8,926 nt of DNA from Phycisphaerae bacterium (GCA_021736565.1 JAIPFO010000135.1:1-8926), one strand, 5' to 3'. Positions 1-6,770 are shown, counted from the stretch's first letter. Program-made: numbers and translations. The notes: a model not told the origin generated them from the letters alone.

Positions 1-860
1 CCTGACCGGGCGGGTTTAGGGCCGTATTGGGTGCGGATTTCGGCGTCCTGGGGGAGTTCTTCGGCGAATTGCCAGGTGGACAGGTGATCTTCGAGGTAAA
101 CAACAGTGCCTGTTGTGCCGGTGATTTCGAACCGTTTAAACGCACCCGGCCATGATGCGGTAGTCCCGTAAATAACCCCCAATGCACCATTTACGAATTT
201 CAAAGCCGCTACCGAGGTGTCTTCGGCCTCGATCTGCGGGTGGCCGATATTCGCGGTGAAGGCCTTGACCGATGCAACCGGCCCCATCAGGTCACAGAGC
301 ATATCGATCATGTGGATCGACTGGTTCATCAATGCCCCGCCGCCATCAAGAGCCCATGTGCCATGCCAGCTATCATTGTAATAGCTCTCAGCCCGCCACC
401 AGGGAACATAAGCCCCGGCATAGGTAATCGTACCAAAACGGCCATCATTTACCGCCTGTCGCAGGGGAGCCATCGCCTCGGTGAAGCGGTTCTGGAAGAT
501 GCAGCCCAGTTGGGTGCCGGCTTGTTCATGAGCCCCGATCATGGTGTCAATTCGTTCGGGGGTGATCTCCAGCGGCTTTTCACAGAGGACGTGTTTGCCA
601 TGCAAGGCAGCGGCTACCGCCGGTTCCATGTGAGCCCCGCTGGGCGTACAAATGGTGACAATATCAATTCGGTCGTCTGAGAGGAGCTCGTCGAAGTTGT
701 TGTATGCCCTGCAGTTATAGCGGTCGGCGAGGAACTGGGCCTTCTGAGGGGACCTGCCGCAGAAACCCGCCAGGGTGCCCTGGGGGATATCGGCAATGGC
801 CCGGGCATGACAATCAGAGATCAGGCCGGTACCCACAATGCCAAAGGTGTATTTTTTCAT
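1..860 (-). CDS. Gfo/Idh/MocA family NAD(P)-dependent oxidoreductase (C-terminus cut by window edge)
   Basis: I translated this frame directly; it is open from the ATG at 860-858 to the window edge, giving 286 residues without a stop. The N-terminus is a Rossmann fold: a beta strand followed by GIVGTG (residues 7-12) that binds NAD(P). CEKP at residues 93-96 is the family's EKP motif, whose lysine (K95) helps bind cofactor and substrate. GGGALMNQSIHMID (173-186) is the substrate-domain signature, with H183 the expected catalytic histidine. Known members oxidise or reduce sugars, inositols and related polyols in the cytoplasm; the substrate here cannot be read from sequence. Typical members have 330-400 residues, so perhaps 50-110 are missing on the left. 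An AGAGAG seven bases before the ATG is a modest ribosome site. The gene diverges from the dehydrogenase at 991. Family assignment is firm, substrate unknown. Confidence 0.93.
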   Translation of the reverse strand, partial: MKKYTFGIVGTGLISDCHARAIADIPQGTLAGFCGRSPQKAQFLADRYNCRAYNNFDELLSDDRIDIVTICTPSGAHMEPAVAAALHGKHVLCEKPLEITPERIDTMIGAHEQAGTQLGCIFQNRFTEAMAPLRQAVNDGRFGTITYAGAYVPWWRAESYYNDSWHGTWALDGGGALMNQSIHMIDMLCDLMGPVASVKAFTANIGHPQIEAEDTSVAALKFVNGALGVIYGTTASWPGAFKRFEITGTTGTVVYLEDHLSTWQFAEELPQDAEIRTQYGPKPARS

Positions 861-990
861 ATGAACTCTCTAAAAATTAAGGGGTTAACAATCGTTAAAA
901 GCATGATAATGTCTCCTGCCAGATGCCGCAACAGGAATTTATTGATAGATGTGTTGATAAGATGGCCATGAATGTATAAAATTATTGTGT
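861..990. promoter_or_regulatory. Divergent intergenic region with palindrome and tandem motif
   Basis: This gap separates two divergently transcribed metabolic genes and should hold both promoters. Seen directly: an inverted repeat TTAAC-AATC-GTTAA at 885-898, which lies in the leader of the minus-strand oxidoreductase gene. A near-direct repeat TTGATAGATG (942-951) and TTGATAAGATG (954-964) has a 12-bp period, about one helical turn. A possible -10 for the plus-strand gene is TATAAA at 975-980, only ten bases before the ATG at 991, with TTGATA 15 bases upstream. If this is the promoter, the mRNA is nearly leaderless, which would agree with the lack of a ribosome site there. The regulators are not identified. 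Confidence 0.4.
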
Positions 991-3888
991 ATGAGTACTT
1001 ACAGCAATAAACAGATAGCAGATGATCTACGGGGCGGCCTCTCGGGCCGGGTTTATAGTGACAGCCTGACACGGGCGTTATATAGCACCGATGCGAGTAT
1101 CTATCAGATAGACCCGCTGTGCGTGGTGATGCCGGAGCATGAGGCGGACATTGCCCATGTGGTAAGATACGCGGGAGAGAAGGGCTTACCCGTTATTGCC
1201 CGGGGTGCCGGTAGCGGGCTGGCGGGCGAGACGCTGGGCTCGGCGATCATTCTGGATATGAGCCGGTTTATGAACCGGGTGGTGAAGGTGGATGAGCAGG
1301 CTGGCCGGGTTGTGGTGCAGCCGGGAGTGGTGCTGGAACAACTGAACCGGCAACTGGCCCCGTTGGGAAAACAGATCGGCCCGGACCCCGCCAGTGGTTC
1401 GCGGGCAACAATAGGAGGGATGATCGGTAACAACGCCACGGGCGCCCATTCGATGAAATATGGGTATATCGGGCGACATATTCAGCATTTGAAAGCAGTT
1501 TCGGCGGGTGGAGAGCGGGTAGATTTCGGCCGATCGGTACGGCCGGACAAAGGAGGGATTGCCGGAAAATGGGCGGCGGATGTACATGACTTACTTAGCC
1601 GTAAGCAGGCGTTAATGGCAAAGGTCAAGCCGGCCTGTGATCGTAACGGCAGTGGATATAATGTGTATGCGGCATTGAATAATGGCGAGGTGAACCTGGC
1701 GGAGATGATAGCGGGTTCCGAGGGAACTTTGGCGATTGTGACGGAAGCGACGCTGGGGCTGGTGGATTTGCCGAAGGTAAAAATGCTGTTGCAGGTGAAT
1801 TTTGACTCGATGGGCAAGATGACCCGGGCGATTCCTGCTATTTTGGAGCATCAGCCGTCGGCGTGTGAACTGATGGATGGGACATTGCTGGGGTTGGCAC
1901 GGGCGGCGTATCCGAACTATCACGATGTCCTGCCCGGCGGGGTGGCGGCGTCGCTGGTGGTGGAATTGGATGGGAACGACGTTGGGGATGTGGAAAAACG
2001 ATTAAAGCAGTTGCGGCTGATGGTGGAAGGGTTGCCGGTGGAGGCCCGGCCGATGGGCACGAAGGATATTATCCGCCCGGCGGATCAGGCGGTGGTGTGG
2101 ACGGCGCGTAAGGCGGGAGTGCCGTTGCTGTTTCGCAATAAGAGTGCCAGACAGCCGATTCCGGTGATTGAGGATGTGGCGGTAGACCCGCGGCGGATGG
2201 TGGAGTATATTGAGGGGTTAGAGGCGATTACTAAGGAGATGGAGGTCCCCCTGGCCCTTTATGCTCATATTGGCCATGGCGAACTGCACCCGCGTCCTTA
2301 TTTTGATCTGCATAAGGCGGAAGATGTTAAAAAAATGCGGACACTCGCTGAGAGGACGTTCAAGCTGGCCTGGTCGCTGGGAGGGACGATCAGTGGTGAA
2401 CATGGCGAAGGACTGGTGCGGGTATCGTTTATTAAGGAGCAGTATGGGGAAGAAATGTATGATGTGTTCCGCAAGGTGAAGGGGATATTTGACCCGGAGA
2501 ACCGGCTGAACCCCGGTAAGATCATCAATGATGACCCGGAGGTGATGACGAAGAATTTGCGGTTTGCCCATAAGCGTGAGCGGCGCGACTGGCCGACGAA
2601 TTTGATTTTCAGGGAGAATGAATTTACCGCCGAAATTGAGCAGTGTAATGGCAATGGTCTCTGTCGGACGAATGATCCAACCTTGTCAATGTGTCCGATA
2701 TTTCGGGCGACCGGCGATGAAGATGCCAGCCCGCGGGCCAAGGGCAATATCATGCGGCACTGGTACAACGGCCTGCTGAATGCCGATGTCATGCAGACGC
2801 CCGAGTTCAAGCGGATCGCTGATCTGTGTGTCAACTGTAAGATGTGTGCCAGTCAGTGCCCGTCGCTGGTGAACATCCCCAAGATGATGATGGAGGCGCG
2901 GGCCGAGTATGTCAAGGCCAACGGTTTGACGATGCCGCAGTATATTCTAACGCGAAGTGAATTTATGAGCCAGCTGGGCAGTCGGTTCGGGGCGGTGGCG
3001 AATCTGTTTACACAGGCCAGCGGGTTCCGGTGGTTCTTGGAAAAAGTCAGCGGCCTGGATCGTCGCCGGGCGATGCCGAAATTCGACCGGGGGTCGAACC
3101 TGCCGAAGTTGCGGCAGTATTTGAAGAAGCAGGGCCCGCTGGCGGAGCCGATGGACAAGGTAGCCTATTTTGTGGATATGTTCGCAACCTGGAACGATCA
3201 TGCCCTGGGCCGGACGGTCGTAGACGTATTACACCATAATGATGTGGAGGTGGTTATTGCAAAGCAAAAAGGAATGGCAATGCCGGCGATCAGTTATGGC
3301 GACTTGCCCTATGCGCGTAAGGCGATTGAATATAACGTAAGTCATCTGGCCGAGTTGGTTCGTGCGGGCTATAAGGTTATTTGCAGTGAACCGACGGCGG
3401 CACTATGTTTGAAGGAAGAGTATCTGGACGTAGTGGATACCGAGGATGCACAGTTGGTGGCAGAGAATACATGGGAACTCACCGAATACCTGGCAGGTTT
3501 GAATAAGGATGGCAAACTCAAGAAGGATTTTCAACCGGTCAACTTGAAACTGGCCTATCATATGCCGTGCCATTATGAAGCGATGAAGATCGAAGAGGGA
3601 ACAGAAGCTTTGATGAAACTGATCGACGGGATAGAGCTTGAGATGTTGCCGCACAGCTGCTGTGGCATCGCCGGGACGTTTGGTTTCCAGAAGAAGAATT
3701 TTGATTTATCAATGAAGGCCGGTGAGCCAATGCTCGGGCCGTTACGAGACAGTAAATCCGATTACGGCCTCACCGAATGTGCCACCTGTAAAATGCAGAT
3801 GGAGCTGGGCGGTCAAAAAGTCACACTCCACCCGATAAAGATACTGGCAGTAGCATATGGGTTATTGAAACTGAATGAGTTGAAGTAA
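991..3888 (+). CDS. Fused FAD-binding / Fe-S / CCG-domain D-2-hydroxyacid dehydrogenase (D-lactate or D-2-hydroxyglutarate type, YdiJ-like)
   Basis: This 965-residue protein joins three modules usually seen as separate subunits. Residues about 38-180 are a VAO-type FAD_binding_4 domain (GAGSGLAGET near 73-82, IGGMIGNNATG near 141-151, GSEGTLAIVTEA near 242-253). Residues about 260-515 are an FAD-oxidase C domain, with HIGHGELHPRP (426-436) and GEHGEGLVR (469-477). Next come ferredoxin-like Fe-S motifs: CNGNGLCR with C552 and C558, MCP with C568, and CVNCKMCASQCP with C613, C616, C619 and C623. The C-terminus is a CCG/heterodisulfide-reductase-like region (PCHYEA at C860, SCCG at 889-892, ECATC with C930 and C933). 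The CNGNGLC form and the length near 1000 residues recall E. coli YdiJ. Such enzymes oxidise D-2-hydroxyacids to 2-oxoacids and pass electrons to the respiratory chain, probably at the inner membrane face. The start could be TTG at 985; I prefer ATG 991. No clear ribosome site precedes either. Exact substrate unknown. Confidence 0.93.
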   Translation: MSTYSNKQIADDLRGGLSGRVYSDSLTRALYSTDASIYQIDPLCVVMPEHEADIAHVVRYAGEKGLPVIARGAGSGLAGETLGSAIILDMSRFMNRVVKVDEQAGRVVVQPGVVLEQLNRQLAPLGKQIGPDPASGSRATIGGMIGNNATGAHSMKYGYIGRHIQHLKAVSAGGERVDFGRSVRPDKGGIAGKWAADVHDLLSRKQALMAKVKPACDRNGSGYNVYAALNNGEVNLAEMIAGSEGTLAIVTEATLGLVDLPKVKMLLQVNFDSMGKMTRAIPAILEHQPSACELMDGTLLGLARAAYPNYHDVLPGGVAASLVVELDGNDVGDVEKRLKQLRLMVEGLPVEARPMGTKDIIRPADQAVVWTARKAGVPLLFRNKSARQPIPVIEDVAVDPRRMVEYIEGLEAITKEMEVPLALYAHIGHGELHPRPYFDLHKAEDVKKMRTLAERTFKLAWSLGGTISGEHGEGLVRVSFIKEQYGEEMYDVFRKVKGIFDPENRLNPGKIINDDPEVMTKNLRFAHKRERRDWPTNLIFRENEFTAEIEQCNGNGLCRTNDPTLSMCPIFRATGDEDASPRAKGNIMRHWYNGLLNADVMQTPEFKRIADLCVNCKMCASQCPSLVNIPKMMMEARAEYVKANGLTMPQYILTRSEFMSQLGSRFGAVANLFTQASGFRWFLEKVSGLDRRRAMPKFDRGSNLPKLRQYLKKQGPLAEPMDKVAYFVDMFATWNDHALGRTVVDVLHHNDVEVVIAKQKGMAMPAISYGDLPYARKAIEYNVSHLAELVRAGYKVICSEPTAALCLKEEYLDVVDTEDAQLVAENTWELTEYLAGLNKDGKLKKDFQPVNLKLAYHMPCHYEAMKIEEGTEALMKLIDGIELEMLPHSCCGIAGTFGFQKKNFDLSMKAGEPMLGPLRDSKSDYGLTECATCKMQMELGGQKVTLHPIKILAVAYGLLKLNELK

Positions 3889-3924
3889 AATATTTGTAAC
3901 CATTCACACAAAATAGAATAATTC

Positions 3925-4085
3925 CCATTGTAGGGGCACCCCTTGTGGGTGCCCTCCTAAACGACCCGAAGGGCAGAACGAGCGTAGCAAGTGGCACCCT
4001 GAGTAATGTGTCCCAGTTTCCTTCTCGCCCTGTAAGGACAGCATGATCAGACTTGTATAGAGTGCCCCATTTAAAATTCATCAAG
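3925..4085. repeat. Probable dispersed intergenic repeat with GC-rich hairpin
   Basis: The gap between the dehydrogenase and amrS contains a perfect 8-bp hairpin, GGGCACCC (3934-3941) with GGGTGCCC (3947-3954) and a 5-base loop. The second arm can instead pair with GGCACCC at 3993-3999, and GGGGCAC (3933-3939) can pair with GTGCCCC at 4062-4068 near the other end. No T-run follows the hairpin, so it is not a standard terminator. The opening TAGGGGCACCCCTTGTGGG resembles the REP-like sequences scattered through many bacterial genomes, which often give spurious short ORFs. An 87-codon antisense ORF here (4084-3821) is of that sort. That it is a repeat is inference from its look; only one copy is in the window. 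Confidence 0.45.
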
Positions 4086-4101
4086 AGCAGACGAAACTAT
4101 C

Positions 4102-5142
4102 ATGGACAACAAAACACATAAAGCAGTACTGTGGAACGCGTTAGATCACCAGGCAGTCCAATGTAAACTGTGCAGCTTTCGCTGTAAGATCGCTCCCGGT
4201 GAGCTTGGTATTTGCCAGGTGCGAAAAAACATGGATGGTGCACTATTCTCGCTGAATTATCATTCGATCTGTTCGGCAGGGATCGACCCCATCGAAAAGA
4301 AGCCGCTGTTTCATTTCCAGCCCGGTCAGCGGAGCTTTTCCATCTCGACGATGGGGTGTAATTTCCAGTGTGATTTCTGCCAGAACTGGCAGATCAGCCA
4401 GACACCCCGGCGGCAAAAGCAGATCAATGGCCAGAACTATACCCCCCAGCAGATCGTTGATTCGGCCATCGCCCAGCAATGCCGCAGTATCTCCTATACC
4501 TACACCGAGCCGACGATCTTTATGGAGATCGCCGCGGATTGCGGCCGACTGGCCCGCCAGAAGGGGCTGGCTAATGTGTTTGTCAGCAACGGATACATGA
4601 CCGCCGAGGCGATTGACTATGCCCGCGATTTTCTGGACGCGGTTAATGTGGACCTGAAGGCCTTTACGAACGATTTTTACCGTGACATGTGCAAGGCAAG
4701 TTTAAAACCGGTACTTGAAACGCTTAAGAAAATTGCCGCGACAGATATCTGGCTGGAGGTCACCACGCTGGTGATCCCCGGCCTCAACGATAGCAACCAG
4801 GAGCTCAAGCAGCTCGCCGGTTTTATCGCTGATGAGCTGGGCCCCGATGTCCCCTGGCATGTCAGCCGGTTCCACCCGACCTTCGAACGCACGGATGCCC
4901 AGCCAACCCCCACCGAGACATTGGTCAACGCCTACCAGATCGGTAAAGATGCCGGCCTGCATTACGTCTATGTCGGCAATATCCCCGGCTGCAACTACGA
5001 AAGCACCTACTGCCCCGACTGCGGCAACAGGCTCATCGAACGGGTAGGCTATCAGTTGGGTCAATACAACATCATTAATGCCGCCTGTCCGGGCTGTGGG
5101 GCAAAGGTAGCCGGAAAATATCTGGACCCGGTGACGTTTTGA
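4102..5142 (+). CDS. amrS: AmmeMemoRadiSam system radical SAM enzyme
   Basis: This 346-residue cytoplasmic protein has the radical SAM motif CNFQCDFC with C86, C90 and C93, the CX3CX2C ligands of a [4Fe-4S] cluster that cleaves S-adenosylmethionine. The N-terminus has the family's cysteine-rich segment C21-X2-C24-X3-C28 and C38, and the sequence DPIEKKPLFHF (62-72) before the cluster is typical of AmrS and related PflA-like activases. YTEPTIF (134-140) and VNVDLKAF (181-188) are barrel strand motifs of this family. The C-terminus carries CPDCG (304-308) and CPGCG (329-333), a likely zinc ribbon. AmrS proteins usually occur with Memo-like and AMMECR1-like proteins; their reaction is not established. 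Neither partner is in this window. The ribosome site is weak (an AGAG about 14 bases before the ATG). It may be transcribed alone, since 213 bp separate it from the upstream gene. Confidence 0.9.
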   Translation: MDNKTHKAVLWNALDHQAVQCKLCSFRCKIAPGELGICQVRKNMDGALFSLNYHSICSAGIDPIEKKPLFHFQPGQRSFSISTMGCNFQCDFCQNWQISQTPRRQKQINGQNYTPQQIVDSAIAQQCRSISYTYTEPTIFMEIAADCGRLARQKGLANVFVSNGYMTAEAIDYARDFLDAVNVDLKAFTNDFYRDMCKASLKPVLETLKKIAATDIWLEVTTLVIPGLNDSNQELKQLAGFIADELGPDVPWHVSRFHPTFERTDAQPTPTETLVNAYQIGKDAGLHYVYVGNIPGCNYESTYCPDCGNRLIERVGYQLGQYNIINAACPGCGAKVAGKYLDPVTF

Positions 5143-5410
5143 GGTAAGTGGGAATATATACGCTTTTCTCAGAATTAATCCTAAATACTCCCCATTCGCT
5201 GAAGCTTATCTGACGAAGCCATTTCCGAAAAACTTCCTAAACTACCTATTTTTCCTAAAACAACAATTTCCCATACAAAATATTTTTCAAACTTTCCCAA
5301 AGATCCCCGTCCTGCAATACATCACGCCCCCTCAACTCGTCATCACGCCCAGAAGGCCTTCAGCGGCCTGCTGCGGACTTTAACCCATAAAAATGTGCGT
5401 TGGGCGCATA
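5143..5410. other. Gene-poor intergenic stretch after amrS
   Basis: No coding sequence is apparent. The stretch is C-rich and G-poor on the plus strand up to about 5350. It contains two exact copies of CATCACGCCC at 5320-5329 and 5341-5350, spaced 21 bp (two helical turns), and a short hairpin AGGCC-N6-GGCCT (5354-5369) with no T-run after it. A small TGCG-N5-CGCA hairpin lies at 5396-5408 just before the terminator. Confidence 0.4.
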
Positions 5411-5445
5411 AAAAAAAGGAACCCGTTTTAAAAGGTTCCCTTTTT
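5411..5445. terminator. Bidirectional rho-independent terminator between amrS and the PEP-CTERM gene
   Basis: A hairpin GGAACC (5418-5423) with GGTTCC (5434-5439) is flanked by an A-run (5411-5417) and a T-run (5441-5445), so it reads as stem plus U-tract on both strands. On the minus strand it lies 31 bp past the stop codon of the PEP-CTERM gene and ends in seven U. On the plus strand it could end amrS transcripts about 270 bases beyond that gene. Convergent genes sharing one terminator explains the symmetry. Confidence 0.85.
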
Positions 5446-5475
5446 ATAATTTATAATGATTGCATCAAAATGTAT

Positions 5476-6144
5476 TTAACTGCGACGCTTTCTTCTGATA
5501 AGCACCAGGCTACTCAATCCCATCAGGGCGATTGTCGCGGGCTCCGGAACGTAGGTATAAGTAACAACGGCTTTAGCCGAAGCTTCGGTAGCAAAAAACA
5601 TCACCAGGTTGCCCGAACCGGTCGCACTTGATGCCCCCGTGGCCTTGATCGGCAAGTTAATATTACCCACTCCGGTGAACAAAAGCAAATCTGCAGGCAG
5701 TGCTGTCGTCGCTATCTCAGTTTCAGTATTTGACTGATTGCTGATCGTGTCTCCAGATGTACCACCAAAATCCAGAAATTGGTCGTAAGCCGTCGCTTGA
5801 AACGTCTCTGAAACCGTAGGAAGGGTTACCACCAGCAAGCCCCCCTGCGGCTGAGGACGCTTAACCGTAATAATGGCAATTAATTCCATCGTAACTTCGC
5901 TGGGACTTGCATCACGACTTTCAAAACCAGCCGAACCAGTAACGGTTCCGGTCAATTCAATCATCACACTCTGAAGATCGCCCATGGCCGGATTAAACTT
6001 CGGAACACTGATCACATCCGTCCAGTTTGTCGAAGCCAAAGCAATCTCATCAGGGTAACTCACGGTCATCACACTGGCACTTGAAATGCCACAGCAACCC
6101 AGAATAAGCCCCAAAACCAATAAACTTAATGTAAATCTACTCAT
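5476..6144 (-). CDS. PEP-CTERM sorting-domain protein, choice-of-anchor E-like
   Basis: This 222-residue protein starts at ATG 6144-6142, preceded by GGAGA (6156-6152) eight bases upstream; a TTG at 6159 would add five residues but lies too close to that site. Residues 2-25 form a signal peptide (basic start, hydrophobic core LSLLVLGLILG, small residues SSAS). ILGCC within it looks partly like a lipobox, so lipidation is a weaker possibility. The mature part is rich in Thr, Ser, Val and Gly with alternating beta-strand character, and resembles choice-of-anchor E proteins, which carry interchangeable C-terminal anchors. The tail is VPEP (199-202), a hydrophobic helix (203-216), then RRKRR (217-221): a PEP-CTERM signal cleaved by exosortase, with export to the cell surface or exopolymer matrix. 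No exosortase gene is nearby. Its strong promoter and its terminator make it a single-gene unit. Function beyond surface location is unknown. Confidence 0.88.
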   Translation of the reverse strand: MSRFTLSLLVLGLILGCCGISSASVMTVSYPDEIALASTNWTDVISVPKFNPAMGDLQSVMIELTGTVTGSAGFESRDASPSEVTMELIAIITVKRPQPQGGLLVVTLPTVSETFQATAYDQFLDFGGTSGDTISNQSNTETEIATTALPADLLLFTGVGNINLPIKATGASSATGSGNLVMFFATEASAKAVVTYTYVPEPATIALMGLSSLVLIRRKRRS

Positions 6145-6216
6145 TTTTCTGTTCTCCAATCATCATTTTAAGTATTTATATCTAAGAATACATACCAAAA
6201 GATACTCTTTGTTATT

Positions 6217-6244
6217 ATTATAACCCTTTTCCCTGATAAGTCAA
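6217..6244 (-). promoter_or_regulatory. Sigma-70-type promoter of the PEP-CTERM gene
   Basis: On the minus strand a -35 box TTGACT (6244-6239) and a perfect -10 box TATAAT (6222-6217) are separated by 16 bp. Transcription would begin near 6210, giving an untranslated leader of about 65 bases before the ATG at 6144. The near-consensus boxes suggest strong basal expression. Confidence 0.8.
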
Positions 6245-6365
6245 TAGTATTAATTTAATTTTAAAAAAAATTTGCCTCACACATAAAATAATGACCCGAA
6301 CATCAAAATCCGAAAAACAGCCTTGAAGCATTCGGAAAACGGGGGTTAAAAGTCGATTCTCACAC

Positions 6366-6385
6366 GGCGGATTCCGCCCTTTTTT
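6366..6385 (+). terminator. Terminator-like hairpin without an obvious upstream gene
   Basis: GGCGG (6366-6370) pairs with CCGCC (6374-6378) around a three-base loop and is followed by CTTTTTTC, which looks like a short rho-independent terminator on the plus strand. No plus-strand gene lies upstream; the nearest gene runs the other way. It could end an unseen small RNA, stop antisense readthrough, or be chance. Confidence 0.4.
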
Positions 6386-6389
6386 CTAC

Positions 6390-6418
6390 GATAAATCCTT
6401 ATCCATAAGTGATTTATC
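6390..6418. repeat. Strong palindrome / hairpin
   Basis: GATAAATC (6390-6397) pairs with GATTTATC (6411-6418), and inside it CTTAT (6398-6402) pairs with ATAAG (6405-6409), leaving CC in the centre and one unpaired T at 6410. That is a 13-bp dyad in 29 bases. It may be a protein-binding dyad or an RNA hairpin; it starts only four bases after the T-run of the terminator-like hairpin. Confidence 0.6.
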
Positions 6419-6512
6419 ACGCACTAAGAATAACGGGCGATTTCGAATACTCACCCAAAATGGCAAAAATAATACGCCGTGCATTCTAACAGCCCTGCGA
6501 TTTAACTCATTT

Positions 6513-6534
6513 AATCTGTCAGGCAATCTGTCAG
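6513..6534 (+). repeat. Tandem 10-mer AATCTGTCAG
   Basis: Two perfect copies of AATCTGTCAG (6513-6522 and 6525-6534) are separated by GC, giving a 12-bp period. It lies in non-coding DNA. It could be a two-site binding motif or a slipped duplication; nothing nearby decides. Confidence 0.55.
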
Positions 6535-6561
6535 AAGTTAAAAAAGTACGAACCCTTTGGT

Positions 6562-6589
6562 GACTTCCACCTCAAAAGTAACTTTCCGT
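6562..6589 (+). repeat. Dispersed intergenic repeat, copy A
   Basis: This 28-bp stretch matches 8056-8083 at 23 of 28 positions, with an exact 13-base core CCACCTCAAAAGT (6567-6579). The part of the family reading AAAAGTCGATT recurs at 6347-6357. On the minus strand the core contains GAGGTGG, ribosome-site-like, but no supported ORF follows it. Confidence 0.6.
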
Positions 6590-6630
6590 CATCAGAATCG
6601 CCCTTTGAGATGCGGAAATCCGCGTCAAAT

Positions 6631-6656
6631 CCAGCGATATCGGGATATGACGCTGG
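6631..6656. repeat. CCAGCG...CGCTGG hairpin
   Basis: CCAGCG (6631-6636) pairs with CGCTGG (6651-6656) and ATAT (6637-6640) with ATAT (6645-6648) around CGGG, with GA bulged. An alternative pairing of GCGTCA (6622-6627) with TGACGC (6648-6653) competes with it. The hexamer CGCTGG/CCAGCG recurs at 7167, 7944 and 7982 in non-coding DNA. Confidence 0.5.
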
Positions 6657-6730
6657 CGTTACTCGTACCTAAAACCAGCTTTATGACGTAAAAAATGAGC
6701 GCAAAAAAAATAAAAGGCTGGCATCTCCAT

Positions 6731-6770
6731 AAAAAAAACCGCATGACGACCCGGTCGTCATGACGGTTTA
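6731..6770 (-). terminator. Rho-independent terminator of tRNA-Lys
   Basis: Read on the minus strand, a long hairpin (AACCG with CGGTT at 6737-6741/6764-6768, and ATGACGAC with GTCGTCAT at 6743-6750/6754-6761) is followed by eight U (6738-6731). It begins about eight bases after the 3' end of the tRNA, so the tRNA is transcribed alone. Confidence 0.88.

Larger units (their letters stand above)
6245..6730. other. Long AT-rich non-coding stretch with hairpins and short repeats
   Basis: I find no convincing gene here. It contains, in order: a partial copy of a dispersed motif (AAAAGTCGATT, 6347-6357); a GGCGG-ATT-CCGCC hairpin followed by T6 (6366-6385); a 13-bp-stem palindrome (6390-6418); a tandem 10-mer (6513-6534); a dispersed 28-bp repeat copy (6562-6589); a GCGGA-AA-TCCGC palindrome (6612-6623); and a CCAGCG...CGCTGG hairpin (6631-6656). 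The density of structured elements is unlike the other gaps at the left of the window. Confidence 0.5.

Noticed and set aside
240..680. A 146-codon plus-strand ORF
   Set aside because: It runs antisense to the Gfo/Idh/MocA gene, whose motifs are all in the minus frame; the plus product has no recognisable domain and no ribosome site.
2298..2834. A 178-codon minus-strand ORF inside the dehydrogenase gene
   Set aside because: It is a shadow of the strongly supported plus-strand frame, which here carries the Fe-S motifs.
3821..4084. An 87-codon minus-strand ORF over the amrS upstream gap
   Set aside because: Its sequence comes from the GC-rich repeat and it overlaps the end of the dehydrogenase gene; it looks like a repeat-derived spurious ORF.
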